From: Panonychus citri
Lineage: Eukaryota > Arthropoda > Arachnida > Trombidiformes > Tetranychidae
Reading direction: 5' to 3'
Assembly (NCBI RefSeq): GCF_014898815.1
Contig: NW_026515451.1
Coordinates: 1-64,000 of the forward strand
Length of the DNA stretch: 64,000 bases
Of this stretch, positions 1 to 11,263 are shown in pieces; position 1 is the stretch's first letter; every line of letters starts with the position of its first letter. The position numbers were made by a program, and so were the translations under genes. Below the pieces are notes generated by a model. The model did no database searches. It worked only from the letters and a program-made list of their open reading frames with translations, and had not been told where the DNA came from.

Positions 1-1
1 T

Positions 2-70
2 GGATTGGGTGGTAATTACAATGATTTCATCAGTGACCTTTACGCTCCCATGAGAGTTAATGATGAGTGA
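2..70 (+). CDS. possible 3' end of an upstream gene (partial)
   Basis: One frame is open from the first bases of the window to a TGA at 68-70 and reads as a Gly/Asn-containing tail ending in DLYAPMRVNDE. The composition looks coding rather than like the AT-rich, stop-dense DNA that follows, so this may be the last codons of a gene lying to the left. It is only 22 residues long and I do not recognise the protein. It could equally be chance. Confidence 0.22.
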   Translation, partial: GLGGNYNDFISDLYAPMRVNDE

Positions 71-1607
71 GTTAATTGCATAATTAATCAAATGAACAAC
101 AATAACAAATGATTGAAAATAAGGGTTAAGGTAAAAAACTCAATAAGAGTTGAATCCAAGGTAACGTTGGTAATGATTATGGTAACGATCATGGAAACCG
201 AATTGCTAATGATGATATGAAACTCATTTCTCTAGGTCATGGAGGAAGAGATAATATAATAACAATTAGAGTGATAATAATGTAACTTTCAACTAGATTA
301 AGATTACTAATCGTCATGAAAGTAAATTGGTAAGAAGAGAAAGAAAAATTTTCCAATCTCGTTTATCAATCTAAATGAAAAACTTTCGCTTGAAAAGTTT
401 TTCAGTTAATCAGTTTGATTTTTAATTGTTAATTGATAAGGAAAACATGTGAATGATGAGGATAATTGTGATGGGATGATGGAGATGATGGAGAAATAAT
501 GAAAGGTTGGTTAACACCTATGATGAGGATGAGAAGAAGGAAGAAGAAGAGGAAGAGGAAGAAGATGGATGAGAGGGAGAGGGTGAGAGAGATAAATGAG
601 GTCAAAGGAATTAGATGAAAATATAACTATTAGCTACTTGGAAATCTGGAGAAGAGAAAGAAAGAGAAACTTCAGAATATAACTCAGGGAGTGAATCGAA
701 TTCCCTGTTTTCACTCCAAGTTTATGAAGAAAAGAAAGAGAACTGGAAAGTTGTTGTCATCTTTATCTTCCTCTTCTCTTCCTTTTCCATAATGTATTAT
801 ATTCTCTCTCTCTCTCTCTCTCTCTTCTCACTTTTTATCTTCTTCTATCTTCCTGTTTTCTCTTTCTATGCTCAGACTTTTATCGCTCTCAATCCAACAA
901 ACTACTAAACTCGAACTCAAATCACTTTTTTTTCCAAGAACAAATTCGGTGATCCCCCGGTTCCTTCATCATTTTCTCATCTTCTTCCCATTATCATCTT
1001 CATCCTTTTCTTTTTCATCCCTTTCCCCTTTTCTCTCTCTTTCTCTCTTTTTTTATCTTCCAATTCGGTTTATTTAGTTAAGAAGTTCAAGTGAGGATGA
1101 AACACCAACAACATCCCAACAAATTGAATTCTCCCTAATCAACACAATTAACTTGATTTTCTAATCACAATCAACTTTCATCATATCATTAAAACTTTCA
1201 TATCGTTGTTTAATGTTACTATCATTGTATTTTCATTCATATCAGTCCAATCTGATAAACAATCAACTCCGTTCGGTGTCATCTTTATATCATCAAGATT
1301 ATCATCAACAGTTACATTTATCATCTTAATTGTTTGTGTGTTTTTTGTATCTTCAAATCAAATCTTATACCAATATAATCAAATGTTTTTCATTTTGTAA
1401 TCTTCTTATTTGTACCTTTAATTGTGATTGATTTAGATTCTCAGAATCTTCAGTTAAAAGTTTACTAAATTTCGTACAACAATTTGTTCAAACTTTGTTT
1501 TTCTCCTTTGATTCTGTAATCGTTTGTATCTACTACAAGCAGTTGTTTTTGCTTTTATAACTTAAGTATTTATTGATAACAATTAACTGATTAATCGTGA
1601 AATAATC
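71..1607. other. gene-free upstream region with TC repeat
   Basis: No convincing coding exon. The stretch from about 480 to 760 is purine-rich (GA-type low complexity). A (TC)n run of about 23 nt lies at 803-825, followed by a pyrimidine-rich tract to about 1075. This is probably promoter and 5' UTR of the GTPase gene at 1608. Short open frames at 868-1077 and 1206-1400 are low-complexity or lack any family signature. Confidence 0.5.
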
Positions 1608-3228
1608 ATGAAAATCCTCACTTTGCACAAAGTAGTCGTCATGGGCGCTGGTGGGGTCGGTAAAACCTCATTGGTGACCCAATTTGTATCACAACTTTTT
1701 CCCTCTTCTTACAAACCCACCGTGGAGGATTTTTACTCACACACAATTACACTTCCAGGTGAGTTAATTGTTACCATTAATTTAGACAGAGAAAGATTAA
1801 GTTCATCTCAAATTTCATGGAATTATCTTTTAATCTTTTACGAACAAAATTAACCATTTCGCAAGAAACACTTTTGACCTGAAAATATCGATTTCCACCA
1901 ATGAGAAACTGTTCAAGTTTGAAACTTTCAAGAGCTTGACCCACATTCTCAAGGTCAGACTGTTAGTTGAATATCGATTCACCTCTTTCGCTCTCTGTCT
2001 TCGTTTCTCCTCTTACTTTCTCTTTCTCAGTCTTTTTCTTTTCTTCCTCTGGTTCATCATCATTTATCTTCCATGGGTATTGATACCTAGTGTAGGTTCA
2101 ACTTTTCCAGGGAAATTTCATCTCTTTCTTTTTACTTATCTTCCTTTTTATTTCTCTCTGAATCGGTGATTCGTTTCAATAGAAACCATTAATTTTTTTT
2201 TCTTCTCTTTCGTTGGAATTGAGGATAAACTTTCCTTTCGATTTTCTCTCTCATTTACATGTTCGAATTTGATTGTATTATCATGAGAAAAAATTGATCA
2301 CAATCAATTTTAATAAATTTACTATCAACCGAATAACCTTAATATTTAATCAGCTATAATAACTATAAGAGAGAAACTTAATCAAGAGGGTTGATTGTTA
2401 TGGCAATTTGATCATGTTAGTTGATAATGGAAATAATTAATCGATTCGATGTTTCATTTCTTGACCACTGACCAGATGGTATGCGTCATACAGTTGAAAT
2501 ACTGGACACTGCGGGCACCCATTGTTTCCCAGCGATGCGACAGCTCAGCATTCAAACCGGAAGAGCTTTTGTTTTGGTCTTTTCCGTTGATAGCCTTCAG
2601 TCTTTCTATGAGACCATCAACTTATACGAGCTCATCACCAAGATAAGAGGTAAATAGTTGATTGATTGTTATGAGTTTCCAATTATTTTCAATTGATAAT
2701 TTAATCCATTTCTTTGAATTAGGACAAGAAGTTCCAATTGTTCTGGTTGGAAATAAATGTGACCTTGATGAAGATCGTAAAGTCGATGTTGATCTGGTTG
2801 ATACAACTCGAAGTGAAGTGATGAACAATATTCCTTATGTCGAGACAAGTGCCAAACTGAATACCAATGTAAAAAAATTGTTCCACGAATTGTTACTTCA
2901 GGCTCGAGGCGATGGACATAATTTGAAAAAAAATCGAACCCTAATACGACGCTTAGGGTCATTTGGATCGCTGCCCAATATCAGTAAACTTAAGCGTAAA
3001 CCTTCAGGTGAAGGGAGTCCAGTTAAAAGTAATAACAATAATAATAATAATTCAAATGGTTCCGTTAATAATAATAACGGAATCGGAATCAAGAATGGCC
3101 TGGCCGTTCATGGGAAAGATAATAGTCTCGATTTAGATGTCGTTAGGCCAAAAAGTAACGTACACCACCAACTTTCATTAGAGGAGAGCGGAAAATTGAA
3201 ACAAGATCCCGCTTGCATAATATCATAA
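1608..3228 (+). CDS. Ras-family small GTPase, DIRAS/RASD-like, CAAX-ended
   Basis: Three exons, 1608-1758, 2476-2649 and 2723-3228, join in phase (both introns interrupt a codon after its first base) to give about 276 residues. The P-loop GAGGVGKT is at residues 12-19. Switch II reads DTAGTHCFPAM, followed by the base-binding motif GNKCDL and the SAK motif ETSAK. The C-terminus is CIIS, a CAAX box, so membrane attachment by prenylation is expected. The FPAM-RQLSI string after the DTAG motif resembles the RASD (Dexras/Rhes) and DIRAS branch. The residue equivalent to catalytic Gln61 of Ras is Thr here, a feature of low-hydrolysis relatives. A long linker rich in Asn (3030-3080) separates the G domain from the CAAX box. 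Signalling at a membrane is inferred; the exact subfamily is not certain. Confidence 0.85.
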
Positions 3229-4346
3229 TAATCATAACAATTAACTAATTGGACATGAAATCATGTCAAACAATCAAAGATCAAGCAGAAAATCAGTAAA
3301 CACCAAAACCAAACTACAGTTGAACATTTAAACAAAACTGAATTGATTTACTAATCTGAGAACCTCTGAATTTGAATTAACGTTTAAATTGATTAGAATC
3401 ACGTTAATTTATCTTGAGCCAAATTTTGGAAAAACAATTAATTACATTATATCTTTGGCAAGAGATTCAAATTGACAATTTAATAAGACAATAAGAAAAT
3501 CAAATGAACATAAACCCTGTTGAAACCATGAAGAAAATTAATTATTAGAAATGTTAATTATTTTTCACTTTTCTGTTTTCTTTTCTCCGTTGATTTTAAA
3601 GCGATAAACACAATTAATTAGTTAATCATCAACACCAGAGTTTTAATTATCCGATAAAATGAAAAATTATGATCATTAGATTTACACCAAATCAACAAAT
3701 TATAATTTAATCTCTTGATCCGAGTTAATTATTTACTTTATTATCGAAATATTTTCTCAATCTAATCAACAATTTACTTTAAATCTTTTCCCGTTCGTTT
3801 TTCTTTTGCCAAATTAACTAAACAACAATTAGTGGAAACAATTGAAAAGCTATCGTTGTATTAATAGTCCTTTATGAAAAAAAAGAAATGAAGAAATTAT
3901 ATTCCGATAACATAGTTAATTAAAGATAAAAATGTACACACAATTTACTCGAGAAAAGGAAATTATCGAAATGATTAAGGTTCGAGTATAAAAAGAGTAA
4001 CATATCAAAAATATTTTCAATTGATTTAATTACAACAATAATTCAATAATAATAATAATAATAATGATGTAATAGAAAAACGCTCAGCCCTTTTATTTAT
4101 CATTCCCCGAATTTCCCTCAGCCCGAATGGGTCATTTGTTACTAACAATTAATAAAAAACAATGTATTAGATGGTCAAGTTAATCGTTACCACCAATTGT
4201 CTCGTTCATTTAATCGCGTCATCCGATTCATCGTCCACTGGTCACTCGCCATTGCCTCGAGAATCGTATCACCATAACGAACTTTGAAAAAGTTTCCATT
4301 CCATCCGAATGAGTTTTCTCAGCGAGAATCAATTTCCCTCGGCAGC
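3229..4346. other. intergenic / 3' UTR
   Basis: AT-rich sequence between the GTPase stop codon and the tRNA. There is a short ATA/ATA-type repeat near 4046-4065. No coding exon, RNA gene or element is recognisable. Confidence 0.5.
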
Positions 4347-4351
4347 AAAAA
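4347..4351 (-). terminator. RNA polymerase III terminator of the tRNA
   Basis: Five consecutive A on the + strand are TTTTT on the minus strand, lying 6 nt beyond the 3' end of the tRNA-Arg gene. This is the standard pol III stop signal at the usual distance. Confidence 0.75.
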
Positions 4352-4357
4352 GTTTGT

Positions 4358-4429
4358 ACTCTCGGCGGGACTCGAACCCGCAATCCCCGGTTTAGGAGAC
4401 CGATGCCTTATCCATTAGGCCACGAGAGT
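4358..4429 (-). tRNA. tRNA-Arg (anticodon CCT)
   Basis: Read on the minus strand the 72 nt fold as a cloverleaf. The acceptor arms ACTCTCG and CGAGAGT pair fully. The D arm carries the A-box-like GCCTAATGGATAAGGC. The anticodon stem TCGGT/ACCGG encloses the loop CTCCTAA, giving anticodon CCT, which decodes AGG (Arg). The T arm is GCGGG-TTCGAGT-CCCGC and contains the B box. There is no intron and no encoded CCA, as expected in an animal nuclear tRNA. Confidence 0.95.
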
Positions 4430-5797
4430 AATTAAAGAGGAGCGTCAAAGATGAGACGGAGAGAGAGACAAAAGGAGCGACAGTTGATCGATTGGATTTG
4501 TGATCACATCTAATCAGGGAAAACTAATCAATTTAACGAGCGAATTATTTGATTATTTCTGTTGTTTCCTATGGAGAAGATGAAGGTGGAAAACAGAACT
4601 GAAGACCATGAGGCTTCATTCAAATTCGAGCAATTTGAAATCAAAAGGAAATCAACTAATCGATAAGTGATACTGGTTAAGAGAATTGAGAAAGAAAATG
4701 GAAACTAATCAAATTTCTATTCTTTATACCAATTAAATGTTTCTTTGAATTTCAATTGTTCAACTTGAATTCGAAATCATCTATACTCCAACTATAATAA
4801 TCCATCACTTGAAAGGAATCATCTTTTCATAATTTCTTCCAATGCAATTAACAATAGTTGTGAATGATGATTTTCACGAGGAAGTGAAAAATATTAAACT
4901 ACAATTTGTCTACTAATCGAATAGTTAATCGTTAGGATTGATTAATTTGCGAGAAGAACTTGAAACGATTAAAGTTCCCTCTGGGAGAGAAAATGGTAAA
5001 TTTGTTGCTCTTTTAAAGGAGACATTTGAAATTTCCCGCGAATTATTGAGTCGCCATCTTAGTTGATAAAATGAAACAATTAAATTTATCCGATGAGGAG
5101 ACATGTTTATTTGTTGTTGTTGTAGAAGAGGAAGTCGATTAAATTGAAATCTCATTTTTTTTCCAATTGGATAAATAACCATGTCATGATAAGAAAAATG
5201 TTTTGAAGGAGGTAAACAGATGATGAGAGAGAGAGAGAAAGAGAGAGGAAGAGAGATGATGAGAAAGAAAGGAAATGAGAAGAAAAAAGAAAGAGAGAAG
5301 TACAGAGATAAAGAAAAGTACTTTGTGAAGATACATTAAAGACAATTGTGAAGAGGATTACATGCAACAGAAGAAAGTAAAGGAATACATTGAAAAAAAG
5401 AAAAGGATATTATCATTTATGTTGAAATGATTGTAATATATTCGGATAAATTCAATTGTTGCCTTATAACATCACCATTTCCATCGGTGGTTGAAGATTG
5501 GTGGTAATTGTGGTGGTGGTTGAATAGATGTGATGATAATGTTAATGGTTTGTCTTTAATTGTAGATTGTTTTTTCTTAAAGTTGATGTTGATAAATGAT
5601 GATAAGAGAGAAATTTACTGTCTTAATAAATTGATCTGTACGATTTGAAGTTGTTTAAGGTTTTTAAATTATCATCAAAAAATGTTGTTTGTTGTCTTGT
5701 TTTACTTTTCATCTGTTGATTAATTTTGCTTTTTAAATAATATTACTTGTTGATGTTGTGTAGTAGTGATGGTGATTTTTGTTGTTTGGTTGCCTGA
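4430..5797. other. intergenic, purine-rich low complexity
   Basis: No coding exon found. A GA-rich tract runs at about 5220-5320 and a GT-rich patch (tggtggt repeats) near 5490-5520. The right end is probably the 3' UTR of the minus-strand SET gene. Open frames on the minus strand at 4925-5367 are low-complexity artefacts. Confidence 0.5.
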
Positions 5798-6991
5798 TTA
5801 TTCAGCATCATCACCGCCATCATCTTCTTCAGCGACTTCTTCATCGTACTCTTCTTCTTCCGCCGCTGAATCTTCACCTTCATCTTCCACTTCTTCTTCA
5901 GCTTCATCTTCCTCTTCTCCTTCTTCACCCTCTTCCTCATCATCAAGAACTACCACTGATTCATCTGCCTATATAATTAAAAAGAATCAAGATTTTTTAC
6001 GATTAATGATTAATAACAAGTAACTTACGAGTAACTTTTGTTGTTAAATATAAAATATTGGATAAAATTGAATTACCTCTTCTTCGGCTTCGGATTCTTC
6101 ATCATCATGGTCTCCCTCTTCCATGCCATTTTCAACTTCCATATCAGGTACAAGGAAATACTGTAATGGATTAGGCCACATGTCATCTTTGATCACCTCA
6201 GCAATATCATCAGCGGATGCATCACCATTTTGAAGGTACCAGGTGAAAAAGGTTTGTCTTCCACCTGATCGTTTTCTTTTCCTAATGTTTGCACTACTTA
6301 ACCTATTCATGGTTTGATCTTCAAGTTTTACGGCTGCTTCAGTATTTTTCCAATTAATTGGTGTGGATGATGAAGCGGGATCACCAGAGGAACCAAGATG
6401 AAACTCTTTGACAAGTAATTCATTTGCAAAATAAGGATTATTGTCAAAGCGAAATATTATCCGGTATCCAGATTTAATGTCTTCAAACTCTTCAACCTCT
6501 AACTTGTTCAAATAATTGAGACATTCTTCCTCTTCTTCTTCCAGAATGGTGGTTAATGTAGGATGATTAACAAATGCAGTTACCCAAAAATTAGGAATCT
6601 TTTGGATGAGATCACTTCGCTTCTCAAAATAAGGTTTCCTCAGTTTGTTATATTTTTGTTCAACTTTAAGTATCTCCTCAGATGCCTTTTCATTCAAAGA
6701 GTCAATCTCATTTTGACACGCATCTATCTCTTCAAGAGCTTTTTGTGTCTCTGGATCGTATTCTCTTTCCTTAGAACCCGATTCATCACCACTGATAACA
6801 TAAACTAATGAACCTTGTTCACCATCACCAACACTACCAGAAGAACCATTACCACAATTTTTACTCTCCTTACTAACATTATTCTTTAAAGAACCGGCAT
6901 CCTCCACCTTTTCTTCAATATCGCCGCTTGTCTTCAACTTTTTCAGTTGTGGCCCATTATCGGAAGAAACATCTTCATTGGTTGATGACAT
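5798..6991 (-). CDS. SET: SET / TAF-I nucleosome-assembly-family histone chaperone
   Basis: Two coding exons, 6991-6077 and 5968-5798 (phase-0 intron), give about 361 residues. The N-terminal half has an acid/Ser-rich leader, then a helical segment (QKALEEIDACQNEIDSLNEKA) matching the SET dimerisation helix. The NAP 'earmuff' domain follows, with PNFWVTAFVNHP, GYRIIFRF and the conserved TFFTWY motif. The second exon is almost wholly Glu/Asp: the acidic tail that binds basic histones. SET/TAF-I chaperones H3/H4 and H1 and inhibits histone acetylation and PP2A in the nucleus; that is family knowledge. The leader before the dimerisation helix is longer than in the human 290-residue form. A probable 5' UTR intron runs from a donor at 7262 to an acceptor near 7013. 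Confidence 0.93.
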
Positions 6992-7263
6992 GATTGTTCA
7001 CAAAAACAAATCTATATAATCCAAAGTAGAAACAATAGATAAACAGTTCAAAAAACCGAGAAAATCATAGCATAAGAATAATTAACAAAATCAAATCAAA
7101 AAAGAAAATATAAAATCTTTACAAGAGAAAGAGAAGAGAGAAACAGGTTAAAGAAGATGAAATAAAAAGGATCTTCTATACTTCCAATACAATAAAAGCA
7201 AAATGAATACAAAAAAAAGACACGCGCTAATAAAGGAGAATCAAAAAATAATGTTAACTTACC

Positions 7264-8771
7264 TAAGATAACAAGTGTCACTCTGTGATATTTCAAATCA
7301 GTAACCTCTAAAGGTGAGGTGATAAGCTGGTATAATCCAATTAACCAAATAAAAGACAATTAAACAAAAATTAATACAATTAAATGGAAAACAAAGCAAA
7401 AAATCAAATTGAAACAAAAATTTTTTCGTTTTTTTTTCAAGATAAAAGCCGTTTAAACGCCAACTAGCTAAGCTTTTTTTCTCGATTATCAGCGAACTTA
7501 ATTTTCTTTTCAGTTGATCAAATTGAATGGAACACTTTCTACTCACAACGAAAGAATAATTAAATTTAGAATATGTTTCCTCTACAAAGGACAATTTTTA
7601 TCTAATCTAATTAGAAGAGAACAAATAATTAAACTAATCAGAGAAACTATGGTCAGTCGATTAATTAGTTACTCGGCTAAGCTGGAACTCTACAAACTCT
7701 GGTGGCTCCATCTCTTTTTTAGAAAATCAGTTTAAATTTCTAATCTTTTTTCCCACTTACTTTTTTTAATTTGATTCTTCATTTTTAATTATTGATTTAC
7801 TTTTATTTTCATTTCTTTTTATTAATTGGGTTAATTAATTGTTTGTCATTTTTTTCAGAGAATCAACAGTCAATTTAACTTTTCCTAAAAGAAATTAATT
7901 AGTTGATTGATTACATATTCTGATTACTATTTCTCATGGTGATTGTTTCTTGTTATTGTAAGAAATTGATGATAATTTGACCAATTAAGATCCATTTAGA
8001 GTTTGTTAATTAGTTAATTGCTCTAGTAACCATTGATTATGATCGAATGGGGTTTGTTATAAATGTCCCATACAAAGTGTGTCTTTAAGATAAATTGCTT
8101 GTAAACATGATAAATATGAAGCAATAAAACAAATGAATGAGTTAAGCCTCAATAAAATATTTCTATGATTAAATCATCAAATTAATCTGTGTAATTGGTT
8201 GATAACAATTACTAGTTAAACATTAATATTCAACTTTTTATTTCTAAATTTAAGAAATTCACATGAATGATTAGTTCGGTTTACTAATCAAATTTATCAA
8301 CATGTTTACATCTTTACTTTGTACAATTTATTTTAACTTGGAGTTGATTAAGGAAAATAATTGATTAAATTTTCAAATTAATGAAAGTAAATCGGATTGG
8401 AGTTGATTATTTGTCCAAAATTAATCTCTTTTGTCAACTGATGGTTGATTTTTGACTGATAATCATTTGATTAAACAAAACTGTTTCCATCCAAATTAAT
8501 TCTGAATAAAAACAATCAGTTAAATTGATACTTTAAACCTTCATTTCCGATAAAAACTATTCAAGGTTAATGTTAAATTGTAGTTGATTAGATTAAGATT
8601 ACACTTGAATGTGCTTGTTTTTTTAATCTCCTCACTGGTGTAAATATCCACTTGACATAAATACGAATAGTAAACAATTAAAGGAGACACACACTTGATT
8701 ATAATCCTCCAGTAGCATTTGATAATAAATATTTCAATCCATAAACACTAATCCTGAATATTGATTGTTGA
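7264..8771. other. SET promoter and SDHAF4 3' flank
   Basis: No protein-coding exon. It contains the upstream half of the SET 5' region, including the 63-bp element at 7651-7713 listed separately. From about 7740 to 8690 the sequence is AT-rich with nothing recognisable. Open frames at 7096-7735 are AT-rich and lack family signatures. Confidence 0.5.
7651..7713 (-). promoter_or_regulatory. bipartite upstream element shared with the RagC/D gene
   Basis: On the minus strand this reads AGATGGAGCCACCA, then about 25 less conserved bases, then AGCCGA and a TAATTAATCGACTGACC block. The same two blocks in the same order and orientation occur at 15127-15187. Here the element lies 660-722 bp upstream of the SET start codon and about 390 bp upstream of the inferred 5' UTR splice donor. 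Function is unknown; promoter element or dispersed-repeat remnant are both possible. Confidence 0.45.
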
Positions 8772-9241
8772 TTAGAAATCGGTAACTCGACCTTTCCGTT
8801 CCCAGTCCCCATATCTTGTCGGCTCAGGTCCAACTGGGCCACCGACCTCACCGGTAACTGGATTAGTACCATCAGGAAAAGGAGCATAGGCATTAATTGT
8901 TGCCTTAGAATCTTTAATTGTCACCGAAGGTTCAGCTTTTTTCGGTTGTCTGTCCAACCTTCCAAGAGGAGTATTTGGATCTGGATCTTCAATCGGTTTT
9001 CGAGTTTTATTTTCACCACCATCATTAACATTACTATTTCAGAATAAAAAGGAAAACAAAAATAAAACAATCAATCAAATTGCAATGAAACAAAATCAAA
9101 CTAAATCACCCAAAGAGTTTCGTTAATGTTTACAAACCTAGAAAATTTCATCGACGGTTGATTAGAGGTGACGAAAATTTTAGAAACGATTTCCTTTCTG
9201 ATCAGTGGGATCGCCAATCGACCAGCATTGTTAATCATCAT
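8772..9241 (-). CDS. SDHAF4: succinate dehydrogenase assembly factor 4
   Basis: Two exons, 9241-9138 and 9033-8772, join after the second base of a Ser codon to give about 121 residues. The N-terminus (MMINNAGRLAIPLIRKEIVSK) is basic and amphipathic, as expected for mitochondrial import. The C-terminus carries the family block NPVTGEVGGPVGPEPTRYGDWERKGR ending TDF at the stop. SDHAF4 binds free flavinylated SDHA in the matrix and promotes complex II assembly while limiting radical formation (family knowledge). Human SDHAF4 has 108 residues, so length agrees. The gene is divergent from YAE1; the start codons are about 230 bp apart. Confidence 0.93.
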
Positions 9242-9470
9242 CTTTAATTACTCCAATAAACGGAACAACACACAATAAGAAGAGATAATTTCTAATCAAT
9301 TTACCTTGAGTTAAATTCTGAAAAATCACCAACATCAGCTGAGGATTTCGGTTGCCAGGTAACAAAGTAAATAAAAGGAAATTGAATTTTCAGTTGACTT
9401 TATTTTGTTTCCTTCTCTTGTTATCTAATTGGTGATTAAATTGTATTCTTTTGTTTTTATTTGTGATAAA
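9242..9470. promoter_or_regulatory. bidirectional promoter SDHAF4 / YAE1
   Basis: This 229-bp spacer separates two divergent start codons and must hold the promoter or 5' UTRs of both genes. It contains the RFX-type site listed at 9351-9363. Confidence 0.6.
9351..9363. promoter_or_regulatory. candidate RFX X-box
   Basis: GTTGCC-A-GGTAAC is an imperfect inverted repeat that fits the X-box pattern GTNRCC-N(0-3)-RGYAAC at every fixed position. Its place in the short divergent promoter supports a functional site, but motif matches alone are weak evidence. Confidence 0.4.
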
Positions 9471-10019
9471 ATGGATGATATTTTTGATGAAGATGCCGAT
9501 GAGTTGGTCTTGATTAGCAGAGAATATGAGAAATTAAGTGAGAACATCAGAAATGATGGTCTACGCGATGGAATCTCTCAAGGTCAAGACTCTGGATTAC
9601 AAAGAGGATTTGATTCTGGTTACAATGAGATATTTCCTGCTATTGAATCAATTTATTTTCTAAAAGGTGTCATGCAAGCAATTTATTATCGTCCAGAAGA
9701 ATTGTCTTCACAATCAATAGCCGTTGATGATGAAGGAAATAAGTGTCTTGGTGAATTGTTGAAAGAACTACGAGTAATTGAGAAAGATGTTCTCAGAGAA
9801 TTGGGAGAAAGACAAACGCTATCACAATCAACTGTTGATTCTTTTGACCAAATTAAGAATCAATTGCTAACAGTTTTGGAGAAAATGGACCTTCAAATTG
9901 ACGATGATGAGCTAATCAACTGTTCCCTCAAAACTAAACACCCAAGTAATGGTTCAGCAACAAATGGCTCATCAAATGGCAATTCAGTTGATTCAACAGC
10001 CAATCGATTCTTTGATTAA
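9471..10019 (+). CDS. YAE1: Yae1 / YAE1D1-like Fe-S adaptor
   Basis: Single exon, 182 residues, starting at the ATG in front of DDIFDEDADE. The N-terminal DIFDEDADE...SREYEKL block matches the human YAE1 DVFDEEADE...REW block. It is followed by the deca-GX3 repeat (GLRDGISQGQDSGLQRGFDSG) that defines the Yae1/Lto1 family. Yae1 with Lto1 hands ABCE1/Rli1 to the cytosolic iron-sulfur targeting complex (family knowledge). The tail is Ser/Asn-rich and unconserved. An upstream in-frame codon at 9429 is not ATG-like in context; the methionine at 9471 aligns with the family start. Confidence 0.85.
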   Translation: MDDIFDEDADELVLISREYEKLSENIRNDGLRDGISQGQDSGLQRGFDSGYNEIFPAIESIYFLKGVMQAIYYRPEELSSQSIAVDDEGNKCLGELLKELRVIEKDVLRELGERQTLSQSTVDSFDQIKNQLLTVLEKMDLQIDDDELINCSLKTKHPSNGSATNGSSNGNSVDSTANRFFD

Positions 10020-10237
10020 ACAAATTATATTTTTTTGGAATATTTTTTCAACAGATTCTATTTATCCAAGCAGATATTTTCTACCTTTGATATAAATATA
10101 TATGTTTAATTGGAGGAAAATCAATTCGTAAATGTAAACCAGAATAATCAACAAATTAAAAGTCTTTATTCAATCCAAGTGGTAAATTAAACTTCCAGAT
10201 ACATGTAAAAGTTAAAGTGTCAACAACATTGTCAATC

Positions 10238-11263
10238 TCATTGATTATCTTCAATTGTATTGTAAATCCAATCAAGATAACTGGAGACCTTCGTGTAAAC
10301 CCCTGGTCTCTCTGGTCGAGCACAACCAATACCCCACGAGACAACACCGATTATGACCCCATGTCCATTTTTCAACTGAACCAGTGGACCACCCGAATCA
10401 CCCTGACACGAATCATGTTTACCCTCCTTGAAACCAGCGCACAACATTTTGGGATAAACTCTGGATCCATAATAAGATCGACATGTTTCCAGACTCATGA
10501 GCGGAACTTCAGTCACTCGAAGCACTGGTGAACCACTCACAGAATTGGATTCAGAGGTTCGACCAAATCCTGTAACAATCGCTCTGCCAGTTAATTGTTC
10601 ACCTTCTCGATTAAAATCATCGTCATCGTCATCGTCATCATCATCACCGGTACCTCGATATGAATCGGGCAAACAAGCGGCTGTTATTGGATAAATGGCT
10701 GTGGACAAATCGATTGGATCAGTTGTCTTAATTAGCGCGATGTCGTTTTCAATTGTTGTCGAACTGTAATTGGGATGGATAAAAGTTGATTCAAGTTGAG
10801 ATTTAACATTATTATGAAAAGGTGATAAATTGTTTGTTCCTAGAACAGCAATTGTATTATTGGAATCAAAATGAACGGCACAATGAGCAGCAGTTAATAT
10901 CCAATTGTTACCAATTACTGTTCCACCACAGAAATGAGTTAATCCAAATAGACGTCGTTTTAATTGTAATGATACTTGCCAAGGGAATTCACCGTAATCA
11001 GCTTCTCGTCCACCAACAATTCGACCCTCTAATGATCTTAATTGTATTCCACATTTGGTGTACAATTTATTTCCAAACAACAATCGTCTTCGCTCAAAAT
11101 TGGTACGATTTTTTTTCTCGAGTCCATTGATCGTTACAACGTTTAACTTTCCTAATTTTACCGAAGACGATAAACTATAAACGCAATTGATACAAATTGT
11201 TATCAATAATATTAGTTGGTAATTGTTAATTTTCATCATGTATATTATTCTAGATGAATTCAC
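10238..11263 (-). CDS. secreted trypsin-like serine protease (S1A)
   Basis: Intronless reading frame of 341 residues. A hydrophobic signal peptide (NYQLILLITICINCVYS) follows MM at residues 9-10, so the true start may be there (11239 or 11236) rather than at residue 1. A pro-region of about 50 residues ends in R-IVGG, the activation site. The catalytic triad is visible: His in TAAHC, Asp in ENDIALI, Ser in GDSGGP. The residue six before the Ser is Asp (HDSCQGDSGGP), predicting trypsin-like cleavage after Arg/Lys. A run of ten Asp (codons around 10613-10643) sits in a surface loop after the CLPDSYRG segment. The gene converges with YAE1, with about 220 bp between stops. Physiological substrate cannot be told. 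Confidence 0.92.
   Translation of the reverse strand: MNSSRIIYMMKINNYQLILLITICINCVYSLSSSVKLGKLNVVTINGLEKKNRTNFERRRLLFGNKLYTKCGIQLRSLEGRIVGGREADYGEFPWQVSLQLKRRLFGLTHFCGGTVIGNNWILTAAHCAVHFDSNNTIAVLGTNNLSPFHNNVKSQLESTFIHPNYSSTTIENDIALIKTTDPIDLSTAIYPITAACLPDSYRGTGDDDDDDDDDDFNREGEQLTGRAIVTGFGRTSESNSVSGSPVLRVTEVPLMSLETCRSYYGSRVYPKMLCAGFKEGKHDSCQGDSGGPLVQLKNGHGVIIGVVSWGIGCARPERPGVYTKVSSYLDWIYNTIEDNQ

Noticed and set aside
1206..1400. Hydrophobic frame upstream of the GTPase
   Set aside because: AT-rich, begins in what is probably the 5' UTR and has no recognisable signature.
2669..3092. Minus-strand frames over the GTPase third exon
   Set aside because: They are antisense shadows of a well-supported coding exon (including poly-Leu from the Asn repeat).
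5743..6023. Ser-rich and Leu/His-rich frames on the + strand and a Lys-rich frame on the minus strand
   Set aside because: These are other-frame shadows of the Glu/Asp-rich SET tail exon on the minus strand.
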